A program made the position numbers and the translations under genes. Below are positions 1 to 8,000 of a DNA stretch of 8,337 nucleotides, piece by piece. The DNA is from Bacteroidales bacterium (GTDB taxonomy: Bacteria > Bacteroidota > Bacteroidia > Bacteroidales > Tenuifilaceae): NCBI GenBank assembly GCA_008933525.1, contig WBUV01000120.1, positions 1-8,337 of the forward strand, written 5' to 3'. Position 1 is the first letter of the stretch. Each line of letters opens with the position of its first letter. The notes under the pieces were generated by a model. It was not told where the DNA came from, did no database searches, and saw nothing but the letters and a program-made list of their open reading frames with translations.

Positions 1-1628
1 TTAGCTGTGGACCATATCGCCATTTCGTCAATTAGTCCTTCATAACTTTCGTAATTGGTAGAATGGTCACGCCCAATAAAAAGATTTACTGACGATGATG
101 TTATATTGCCAGTTGTACTTTTTGATGCTACCAAAACGCCTGAAATATAAATACTTTGCGTTGTACCGTTATAAGTGCCGCAAATATGGCTCCAGCAGTT
201 GATTGGCAGAATGCCCGATGTTGTTTTGACTTCGCTCCAGCTACCTCCAATATATAGTCCAAAGCACAATTCCCCCTGGCTATTAAGGTACATTCTATAT
301 CCGCCATCGAGTGCCACGTTCTCTTTTTGAAAAATGCCTCCACTATAACGAGTTGGGTTAACCCATGCCTCCAATGTAATTTGGTTGCCAGTAATATTAA
401 AAAGCGCATTATTACCACAATCGGCATATGATCGACAACTTTCATATTCCATACAATACTCACCAACTAAGGCATTGCCAAATCGCTTAACATCATTCCA
501 TTTTAGTAAGAATTTATTTTTTACAATGCTAGCCATTAAGTTGGTAACATGGTTTTTAGGTGCCGATTTTACCAAACTAATTTGGGCTGTAGAAGCATTT
601 GTTGTATTATAATTAACTCTATTACCTCCATTAGTATAGGCAAATACTTTAAAGTAATAGGTTGTTGATGCTTTGGCATTTTTCCATCCGCTAAAAAATT
701 GTTTGCCTGCTAATACCTTAACTATTCCCGATCCATCCGATAAGTCATTGTCCTGAGTTAAAAAAATATCATCTGTAGGTGGGGTAAATGAATTCGTTTC
801 CGATGCCATTATCACGTATCCATCAGGTATAACTGCGCCTACAGCATCATTCCATGTTAACATTATATTCTCGGCAGCATTCTGAACTGTTAAGTTTGAA
901 CATTGACCGGTTGGCTCAGCCTTAGTGGCAATTGGCGTAAAAGTATATTTTTGGTTATCGTTTGGCATTCCTGGAAAATGATGACCCTCGAACTCGGTAC
1001 TTGCAATTGCATTAGCATCAAAACTACTAACCGCCAAGTAATCGCCTATACTATTAAATGCCAAACCTATTGATGCTTGCAAATCATACTGATGAAAATA
1101 TTCCTCCACCGTTAAATAATGCATTTCAATTTTATTCGAAGTTTCATAGAGTTTAACTTGAAAACAAATATCGTTATTGGTATACCAATGAAATGTACTG
1201 TAATACCATTCAAATGTAAATACCCGGCTTGGAGATGTTCCTGTTGTGGAGTAACGCTGGGTTGCCATTGATTTCCATGATATTCCATTGTCATAATACA
1301 ATGCTCCAATCAAAGGTCGTAATGGAGTATTTGTAAGGTTTCCTTCTCTCCAACTTTCTGCCATTGTTGCATTAATGCTGGTGTTGAAAGATAGCCAGCC
1401 AAATTTTGATGCAATTACTTGAGAATAATCAACCCCATTGAAATTGAAATTAAAACCAATATTTATTGGAGTACTAATAGGTGATACATCAATAGTCGTT
1501 CCAGTTATTGGAGTATACGGAGTTGTAGATGTTGTAAAAGTATAATTGCTTTGCGAAAAAGCGGAGAGTTGAAGGGCTGTAAGTAGTATAAACCCTATTC
1601 GGCGAATAATTGAACTCAACTGTAGCAT
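1..1628 (-). CDS. Secreted FnIII/LamG multi-domain protein, N-terminal part (3' end cut by window edge)
   Basis: The frame stays open from the ATG at 1628 to the left edge: 542 complete codons, no stop, so the gene continues outside. Residues 1-24 form a Sec signal peptide: two arginines, a hydrophobic core, then a likely cut after AFS before QS. Residues about 25-230 are a beta-rich region rich in T, N and aromatic residues, with the IGFNFNFNGVDYSQ and FGWLSFNTS patterns seen at the start of many Bacteroidota surface proteins. Residues about 238-350 look like a fibronectin type III domain (LTWND, then TTYYFKVFAYT). A second FnIII-like start (about 356-382, FLLKWNDV) runs straight into a LamG/concanavalin A-like domain from about 387, with YADCGNN, ITLEAWVNP, CWSHICGTYNG, LFIGRD and LIDEMAIW. 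The role is probably carbohydrate or surface binding outside the cell. A C-terminal type IX secretion signal would lie beyond the window, so its final location is unknown. It lies downstream of the AraC-type gene on the same strand but has its own candidate promoter. Confidence 0.88.
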   Translation of the reverse strand, partial: MLQLSSIIRRIGFILLTALQLSAFSQSNYTFTTSTTPYTPITGTTIDVSPISTPINIGFNFNFNGVDYSQVIASKFGWLSFNTSINATMAESWREGNLTNTPLRPLIGALYYDNGISWKSMATQRYSTTGTSPSRVFTFEWYYSTFHWYTNNDICFQVKLYETSNKIEMHYLTVEEYFHQYDLQASIGLAFNSIGDYLAVSSFDANAIASTEFEGHHFPGMPNDNQKYTFTPIATKAEPTGQCSNLTVQNAAENIMLTWNDAVGAVIPDGYVIMASETNSFTPPTDDIFLTQDNDLSDGSGIVKVLAGKQFFSGWKNAKASTTYYFKVFAYTNGGNRVNYNTTNASTAQISLVKSAPKNHVTNLMASIVKNKFLLKWNDVKRFGNALVGEYCMEYESCRSYADCGNNALFNITGNQITLEAWVNPTRYSGGIFQKENVALDGGYRMYLNSQGELCFGLYIGGSWSEVKTTSGILPINCWSHICGTYNGTTQSIYISGVLVASKSTTGNITSSSVNLFIGRDHSTNYESYEGLIDEMAIWSTA

Positions 1629-1664
1629 ATTGTTATTGTGATTTGTGCAGATTATTTTGGATAA

Positions 1665-1672
1665 CAAAATTA
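1665..1672 (-). promoter_or_regulatory. Candidate Bacteroidota -7 element (TAATTTTG) for the LamG/FnIII gene
   Basis: Read on the minus strand, TAATTTTG matches the Bacteroidota -7 consensus TAnnTTTG exactly. It lies 36 nt ahead of the ATG at 1628, implying a leader of about 30 nt. The nearest upstream TTG is 25 nt away, longer than the usual spacing of about 17-23 nt, so the -33 half is weak. Confidence 0.4.
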
Positions 1673-1712
1673 GATCTTGAATTACATCTACTTTTATCAA
1701 TCCATACAATCT

Positions 1713-1752
1713 GATTTGCAAATCGACAAAAACAATATTTTTTGACAAAAAA
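1713..1752. repeat. Two short palindromes between the AraC-type gene and the LamG/FnIII gene
   Basis: GATTTGCAAATC (1713-1724) is a perfect 12-bp palindrome. TTTTTTGACAAAAAA (1738-1752) is a near-perfect palindrome with 7-bp arms around one central base, directly after the AraC-type stop codon. The segment GACAAAAA also occurs twice in direct orientation, at 1725 and 1744. The first palindrome lies about 40 bp upstream of the candidate -7 element, a position suitable for an operator. The second has too small a loop and too little GC to be a convincing terminator. Such AT-rich palindromes can arise by chance. Confidence 0.3.
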
Positions 1753-2883
1753 CTAAGAGCCCTTTTTCTTTCTCCAAACTAGTGGCGATTCGCCAGTAAT
1801 TAGTTTAAATTGGCGGCTGAAGTTGGCCTGTTCGGTATAGCCAACCATTTCGGATACTTGAAGGATAGTAAATTCAGGATTGTTGATTAGTAAATTCTTG
1901 GCATCTTCAATCCGCATTCGGTTAATCCAGCTATTGAAGTTTACACCTTCCTCCCGATTAATGAAATTAGATAGTGTTGTTCGTCCAATCTGAAGCTTAA
2001 AGGCTAAATCTTCTATGGTGATACCTGTTTCGCGGTAGTATTTATTTTCAAAGATTTGTTGCTTGTAGTATTGCCAGTCTGTTCGGACTTTCAATCTATT
2101 GTTGCTTTTTGTGCTTTCTTGTAATGCTGGAGTTATTGCAGGTTCAATAATGCTGAAAACCTTGTCGTACTTAATGTACTCTTGGGCAAAACCAAAGTAG
2201 AATATAGAGAAAATCACAGTGATAATCCAATCGTAGTGCATTGGCAGGAAACTAGAGATGAGTGCTGTAACCCCAACGAATAATGCGGAGTAGAATGCTA
2301 CACGTACCCAGCTTAGTTTTAGCTGATATACATCGGAAAAATAGTCCAATAATTCATTATCGTAATTTTTAACCTCTCTTAAAAAAAGATGAGTATAATA
2401 AATTAGCTGAAATAGGTAGTAGCCAAGGAATAGTAGTCTAATCCAAAGTGTTGGATTGTTGATGTGATCTAAAACTTCGCGGATTGATGTTAAACGTGGT
2501 TCATCATAAATCACTACAGATACTGTGTAAAGAGCTATAAATACAATATAGGGAATAGTATGGCGTATAACATTCTTTAGTTTTACGAAGTTTGGGTTAA
2601 CAAGCGTGATTAATGTAAAAGTGAATAGCAATGCTTGGGTTGAGGATATTATTATGCTAATGAAGGTGAAGTATTCGCGGGAGTTATCGGCTAATTTAAA
2701 TACAAGTACAGCAGCAGTCAGAAGTCCCATTGCAAAATACGCACTCGATAACACTTTCAGGGATATTCGGTAACTTCTTAAACCTTCTTTTCGGGGAATA
2801 TGCAACGATAGGAAAGAAGTTCCCATTATTAGGCAAACCAACGCAAAAACGGAATTCGATAAAAAATGAAAATTCGAAGCCAT
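1753..2883 (-). CDS. Membrane-anchored AraC-family transcriptional regulator (7 TM + HTH_18)
   Basis: This protein of 376 residues (numbered from the ATG at 2883) has two halves. The N-terminal part holds about seven hydrophobic helices, roughly residues 7-27, 42-62, 70-94, 107-125, 146-168, 193-212 and 217-235. The C-terminal part, from about 275, is an AraC-type DNA-binding domain. Its first helix-turn-helix lies near 288-312 (ITIEDLAFKLQIGRTTLSNFI), followed by the linker helix with RMRIEDAKNLL. The second lies near 338-365, with the family signature VSEMVGYTEQANFSRQFK and GESPLVWRKK at the end. It should bind DNA from the membrane, with the helices sensing an unknown ligand or membrane state. 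An in-frame GTG at 2907 would add eight residues. The ATG is preferred because a promoter-like sequence at 2920-2950 leaves a leader of about 30 nt for it but almost none for the GTG. It is divergent from the caspase/sensor pair and 124 nt upstream of the LamG/FnIII gene; either could be a target. The family call is firm, the target is not known. Confidence 0.93.
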   Translation of the reverse strand: MASNFHFLSNSVFALVCLIMGTSFLSLHIPRKEGLRSYRISLKVLSSAYFAMGLLTAAVLVFKLADNSREYFTFISIIISSTQALLFTFTLITLVNPNFVKLKNVIRHTIPYIVFIALYTVSVVIYDEPRLTSIREVLDHINNPTLWIRLLFLGYYLFQLIYYTHLFLREVKNYDNELLDYFSDVYQLKLSWVRVAFYSALFVGVTALISSFLPMHYDWIITVIFSIFYFGFAQEYIKYDKVFSIIEPAITPALQESTKSNNRLKVRTDWQYYKQQIFENKYYRETGITIEDLAFKLQIGRTTLSNFINREEGVNFNSWINRMRIEDAKNLLINNPEFTILQVSEMVGYTEQANFSRQFKLITGESPLVWRKKKGS

Positions 2884-2919
2884 AAAACCAATCAACAAAA
2901 ATTGCACCTATCTATTTTG

Positions 2920-2950
2920 CTAATATAGTTAAGCAGAGGTTAATAAACAA
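2920..2950 (-). promoter_or_regulatory. Candidate promoter for the AraC-type gene
   Basis: On the minus strand, TTG (2948-2950) is followed after 20 nt by TATATTAG (2920-2927), one mismatch from TAnnTTTG. Spacing and composition fit the Bacteroidota primary sigma factor consensus. The predicted start of transcription is about 30 nt before the ATG at 2883, which supports that start over the GTG at 2907. Confidence 0.45.
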
Positions 2951-3081
2951 TGTATTTTGATAAATTATTAGCGAAACTTTTATTGGTTCAAAGATTTGAT
3001 ATATAGCTTATTGTGAAAACGTGTTGAAAAAGTAGCATTGTTTTTTTGTGTGCATAGAGGGTTGATTAAGTTAATTCTTCA

Positions 3082-3109
3082 TTGTGTTTTTGTTGATTTA
3101 ATACCTTTT
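3082..3109 (+). promoter_or_regulatory. Candidate promoter for the caspase/sensor pair
   Basis: TTG (3082-3084) is followed after 17 nt by TACCTTTT (3102-3109), one mismatch from TAnnTTTG, giving a leader of roughly 75-80 nt before the ATG at 3192. An alternative lies just downstream: TTG at 3110-3112, 16 nt, then TAATTTGG at 3129-3136, also one mismatch. The sequence does not decide between them. Confidence 0.3.
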
Positions 3110-3133
3110 TTGTACGAATTGATAAAGATAATT

Positions 3134-3163
3134 TGGTAAAACATCACCTAATTTGCTTTACCA
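3134..3163. repeat. Inverted repeat TGGTAAA / TTTACCA upstream of the caspase gene
   Basis: TGGTAAA (3134-3140) and TTTACCA (3157-3163) are perfect 7-bp inverted arms separated by 16 nt, ending 28 nt before the ATG at 3192. If transcription starts upstream, this could fold in the leader; otherwise the two half-sites, 23 bp apart start to start (about two helical turns), could bind a dimeric regulator. There is no direct evidence for either. Confidence 0.3.
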
Positions 3164-3191
3164 TAAATAGCTTTCTTAAAATTATTGAAAA

Positions 3192-5048
3192 ATGAGATTA
3201 GATAGACTTGTTAGGCTTTTGGGTTGCTTTGTTGCTGGAAGTTTGATTTCGAGCAATGCATTTTGTCAGGGTATAACTATTCCTGAGATTTACAATGCAT
3301 ACCCAGCAAAGAATAGGGTTACTCTTTTCGATGAGGAGTTTACCAACAACAAGAATAGTTGGTATTTGGGTATCAAGGAGAACGTTTGGTTTCAGAATTT
3401 ACAGGAGGGCACTTTATTCTTTCAATCATATGAGGATGTTCCCAAGGAGGATTTTAAGGAGGTTTTTATAGACCAGAGTAAAGATTTCGAAATTGAGTTG
3501 AAAATTCGTCTCGACAAAGGAATTCAGAATAAGTTTAATGGTTTGCAGTGGGGTAAATCATCTGTTGAAAATAAGCAGTTCGATTTTTTCTTCAACGGAC
3601 AGGGGCAGTTCACCATCGATAAGTTTGTGAATGGCACATTTACCGATTTTGTCCCTACAAAATCAACAAAACTTATCAATAATTACACATATAACACATT
3701 AACTGTTCGAAAAGTAGGAGCAAAGTACTATTTCTTTTTAAACCAGCAGTTAGTGCACACAATGCCTTTTGAACCATTTTTTGGCAATGGCATTGGTTTT
3801 CAGGTTGCCGAAAAGTCATCGGTGCAGATTGATTACCTGAAAGTATGGAAACTTACTTCCGATAGTAATGTTCAATTACCAAGTATCGAAATTAAAAACG
3901 AAAACTTTACATCAAAATCGGGCACTATAGCACCAGGTGAGTCTGTAAAGTTGAACTTTTCTGTACTGAATAAATCCAAGGAGGATGCAAATAACATCAA
4001 GTTGATATATGGCCTTCCTGCAAATGTTTTACTTCTGGAGAGCCAAACCAACATGCAGCTAAAAGCAGGCGAGCAAAAGGATATTGAATTGTTATTCTAC
4101 ATCAATAAAGGTGTAGAGTTAACCGAATTAACACTAAAAATGAAGGTTGAAGGTGTTCAACTTGATGGGGATAGCGTTAAGTCTTTTACCGCATCGCTCA
4201 ATAAGCCAGTGCAAATTGCCGAGGTTCAAAATGTAGAGGATTACTCGTTGTACCGTGGAAGTAACGACCCTCTTAAGGGACTCAAGGCATCAAAAGCAAT
4301 TCAGGAAGTTTCCGTTGGACGATACTTTGCGTTGATTATTGGAATTGATAGTTATACTGGCGATTGGAAGCCTTTACGCAATGCAGTTAACGATGCAAAG
4401 GCAGTTGCAGAGCAACTTAGCAATAGGTATGAATTTCAGTCTGTCAGGACTCTTTATAACGAGCAAGCAACCCGCACTAATATCTTGAAAGAATACGAGT
4501 GGTTAATGGCAAATGTAAGGGAAAATGACAATCTGCTAATTTTCTATTCAGGTCACGGCGATTACAATGAAACAATCCAAAAAGGATTTTGGGTGCCTGT
4601 TGATGCCACAAGTAGTTCCATTTCTGGGTTAATTTCAAATACCGATATACAGGCATTCCTAAGCGGAATCAAATCTAAACATACATTCCTAATTGCCGAT
4701 GCTTGCTTCAGTGGCGATATTTTTAGGGGAAAAACCCTTACAATTCCATACGAAAACTCGTTTAAGTACTACAACCAGATCTACTCAAAGCCTTCAAGAA
4801 CCGCACTAACCTCTGGTGGAGTTGAACCGGTTATGGATGGAGGAAAGGATGGTCACTCTGTATTTACATATTATTTGCTTAAGTCTTTAACTACTAATCA
4901 GAATCAGTTTTTTGATGCAAGCCAACTTTTCAACGATTTAAAGATTGCCGTGGTAAATAACTCCAACCAAACTCCTATGTTTAGTCCAATTGTAAATACG
5001 GGTGATGAGGGCGGACAGTTTATCTTTATTCGTAAACAAAATCAATAG
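3192..5048 (+). CDS. Exported caspase-family (C14) protein with N-terminal lectin-like domain
   Basis: This 618-residue protein starts with a Sec signal peptide (residues 1-25, likely cut after AFC before QG; no lipobox). Residues about 40-221 look like a concanavalin A/LamG-like beta-sandwich: FDEEF near the start, a long beta-rich stretch, then IDYLKVWKL at the end. Residues about 230-340 resemble a CARDB/Ig-like domain (IAPGESVKLNFSVLN, LKAGEQKDIELLF). A linker leads to a caspase-fold peptidase at about 377-615. This opens with RYFALIIGIDSY, carries the catalytic histidine in FYSGHGD (His455) and the cysteine in IADACFSG (Cys505), and has SRTALTSGG at the start of the small-subunit part. 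Both catalytic residues are present, so it should be active. The aspartate of the DAC motif and the overall type are metacaspase/orthocaspase-like, which would favour cleavage after Arg or Lys; that preference is inferred from the family. It ends without a type IX secretion domain, so the periplasm is the likely site. The sensor gene follows after 6 nt, indicating an operon. Its substrate is unknown. Confidence 0.92.
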   Translation: MRLDRLVRLLGCFVAGSLISSNAFCQGITIPEIYNAYPAKNRVTLFDEEFTNNKNSWYLGIKENVWFQNLQEGTLFFQSYEDVPKEDFKEVFIDQSKDFEIELKIRLDKGIQNKFNGLQWGKSSVENKQFDFFFNGQGQFTIDKFVNGTFTDFVPTKSTKLINNYTYNTLTVRKVGAKYYFFLNQQLVHTMPFEPFFGNGIGFQVAEKSSVQIDYLKVWKLTSDSNVQLPSIEIKNENFTSKSGTIAPGESVKLNFSVLNKSKEDANNIKLIYGLPANVLLLESQTNMQLKAGEQKDIELLFYINKGVELTELTLKMKVEGVQLDGDSVKSFTASLNKPVQIAEVQNVEDYSLYRGSNDPLKGLKASKAIQEVSVGRYFALIIGIDSYTGDWKPLRNAVNDAKAVAEQLSNRYEFQSVRTLYNEQATRTNILKEYEWLMANVRENDNLLIFYSGHGDYNETIQKGFWVPVDATSSSISGLISNTDIQAFLSGIKSKHTFLIADACFSGDIFRGKTLTIPYENSFKYYNQIYSKPSRTALTSGGVEPVMDGGKDGHSVFTYYLLKSLTTNQNQFFDASQLFNDLKIAVVNNSNQTPMFSPIVNTGDEGGQFIFIRKQNQ

Positions 5049-5054
5049 TCAACG

Positions 5055-8000
5055 GTGAAACGATTTCTGTTTTTTATATCAATTCTTTCCCTGTTTTTTA
5101 GTGACTATAAAGCCTATAGTCAACTCTACAACTTCACCAATTATGGGTTGGAGCAGGGGCTGCCTCAGTCAACAGTATATTCAACCTGTCAGGATAGTCG
5201 TGGTTACTTATGGATTGGAACCGAAAGCGGAGTGGCCCGATTTAATGGCTATCAGTTTGTAGTTTTCGATAAAAGTTCTGGGTTGCCCGGTAATTTCGTT
5301 CGTTCAGTGGTAGAAGGGGCCGATGGAAATATTTGGGTTGGTACCGATAATGGGGTTGGTGTTTTTAATGGGAAAGAATGGAAAACTATAACTGCCAAGG
5401 ATGGTTTAAAGGGTAGTGTAGTTACAAAACTCTCTCAGGATAGGGATGGAAAAATGTGGGTTGCCACTAACGATTCAGGCCTGAATTTAGTTAGTTTCCG
5501 GGGCGATAGTATTTCCATAAATTACATAAATGAGAGAAATGGGCTAACATCAAATTTCGTTCTCGATATTCTGCATAGTTCCGATGGTTCTACTTGGATT
5601 GCAATGATTGGGGGTGCTAACATCATTTCATTTATCGATGGTAAGCCCAAAGTTCTGAAACTTGAATCTGTTGCGTCAATTCCAAGTAACCTTTTTTCGT
5701 GTATTGCCGAGGATGATAATGGTCGTATTTGGCTGGGAACTCTAGATGCAGGTGCCTTTCTTCTAAACAAAAAGAATAATAAATTCACAGTTACACCATT
5801 TGGCGAGCAAAAGGGAATCTCTGACTCCAGAATTTGGGATATATACTGCGATGTAGATAATCAGGTATGGTTTGGAACCAACGATAATGGGCTTTACTAT
5901 TTGAAGGATAATACACTGCTTAATATATCAACTAGGAATGGATTGCCCGGAAACCTTGTGTTGAGTATTAATCGCGATAAGAATAGAAACCTTTGGATTG
6001 GTTCAATGAACGGTCTTTCTTTATTTCAGGGATTCCATTTAGTTCATTTTACCCTCGATGATGGTTTGCCTGGCAAACAGGTGCTTGCATTAAAGGCTAA
6101 CACAGATAATACCCTTTGGGTTGGTGGCGATGGAAAAGGTCTTGCTAAGGTTAGTGTGCGAAACAATAAGTTAACCTCCTCATTTTTCGGCACTAGCAGC
6201 GGTTTCACCAGTACTCAGGTTACATCTGTTGATGTCGACAATCAAGGCCGCTTGATTGTTGGAACCCGTGGCGATGGAATAGCAATTAAGCAAGCCTATA
6301 ATTTTAAGTATTTAACCAACTACGATGGTTTAGCCGACGATAACATCAATTGTGTTTACTGGAATAGATTGGGCTCAATATATGCTGGAACTGATGTTGG
6401 TTACAACGAAATCAAAAGTGATAAAATTTATACGATAAACGAGGAGAATGGACTTATTCACCCTGAGGTGCAGACGGTAATTTCCGATTTAAACGGAAGC
6501 ATTTGGATGGGAACTTTAGGTGGCTTAGCAAACTTTCATCCTGTTACTTGGAACTATAGAGACTTCAATGAGGCCGAGGGTTTGACTGATTTACGAATAC
6601 ACGCTCTTGCCGTAGACAAACTCAATCAAATTTACATTGGAACAACCAGCGGAATTTTTAGGTATAATTCAAAGGCTGATACTATTGTTCCATTATTAAA
6701 CAAGGAGTTAAATGCCAAAACTGTTAACTCGCTTATCTTTTACGACGATACAGTTCTTGTTGCTGGTACAACTCTAGGTTTCAATAAAATATATTTCGAT
6801 AAAAAATTTGAAAAGCCTTTAAAAATAAATTGTTACGACAAATCCAATGGTTTCAAGTTTAGTGAAACAAATATTAATTCTATTTGTAAGGATTTGAGCA
6901 ACAGTATTTGGATTGGAACAGTAAGCGGTTTAACTCGTTACCAATCAGAGTTGGAAGATACTGCCAAGGTAATGCCTGTCATTCATATTACAGGGATCAG
7001 GCTTTCGTTCGAAAAAGTTGATTGGGAATCTATTAGTCAAGTAACTTCGAGGTGGTTCGGTGTTCCCGACCAGTTAAAATTAAAATATTATCAGAATCAT
7101 ATTACTTTCGATTACGATGGTATCTTTTTGTCGAATCCAGAGAAGGTCAGGTATAGGTATAAACTGGAGCCATTCGAGAAAAATTGGTCGCCATCAACAA
7201 ATAGTCGAAATGTAACATATCCTGGCCTAAACGATGGGAAGTACACATTTTACCTAAGCGCCAGTTTCGATGGTGTTAATTGGTCTGAACCCATAATTTA
7301 TAAGTTGATTATTTTACCTCCATTCTGGAAAACACTTTGGTTCTATATTGTCTGTGTTATTGGCTTTATAGTAGTTCTGATATTTTTTATTCGGTATCGT
7401 GAACGTAAACTAAGGAAGGAAAAAGAATATCTAGAGCAGGTTGTAAAGGAACGTACTGCTGAGGTTGTTGCTCAGAAGGAGCACATTGAGGAACAGAACG
7501 AGGAAATTACTGCAAGTATAACCTATGCGCGTAGAATTCAGCAGGCAGTATTGCCCAGTTTTGAGATTTTATCAGAGAATACAAGCGATTGCTTTATTCT
7601 CTATAAGCCTCGCGATATTGTAAGTGGCGATTTTTACTGGATTGGGAAAAACGATAACCAATTAATTGTAGCAGCAGCCGATTGTACAGGGCATGGTGTT
7701 CCAGGGGCATTTATGAGTATGCTGGGAATTAGCTTCATGAATAAAATAGTAAATGAGTTGAAGGTTGATTTGCCTGAGCAGGTTCTGAATCATATGCGCA
7801 CCAACGTTATTACATCGCTTAAGCAGGGAAACTATGAGGGTACCACAAAGGATGGAATGGATATGGCTCTTTGCATTTTAAATCTCGAAACTCTTGAGTT
7901 GAACTTCTCTGGTGCTTATAATCCTGCTGTAATTGTAACAAATAACGAGGCTGTAGAGCTTAAAGCTAATAGAATGCCTGTGGGTTTGCACATCAAGATG

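Larger units (their letters stand above)
2884..3191. other. Divergent intergenic region, 308 nt
   Basis: This AT-rich stretch separates the AraC-type gene (leftward) from the caspase/sensor pair (rightward). It contains no convincing coding frame and no tRNA or ncRNA that I recognise. It holds a good minus-strand promoter match, two weaker plus-strand matches, a run of seven T (3041-3047), GTTGATT in direct repeat at 3061 and 3092, and an inverted repeat at 3134-3163. Confidence 0.7.

Noticed and set aside
128..466. Minus-strand frame of 112 codons
   Set aside because: It is out of frame with the LamG coding sequence, whose motifs (DCGNN, LEAWV, IDEMAIW) are clearly the real product here.
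385..612. Plus-strand frame of 75 codons
   Set aside because: It lies opposite the FnIII/LamG coding sequence and shows no domain or signal of its own.
3041..3047. Run of seven T as an intrinsic terminator
   Set aside because: No stable GC-containing stem precedes it, and it lies in a divergent promoter region where no plus-strand gene ends.
3208..3271. Lipoprotein signal at the caspase N-terminus (cysteine at residue 25)
   Set aside because: The residues before the cysteine are N-A-F, which do not fit a lipobox; cleavage after AFC by signal peptidase I is more likely.
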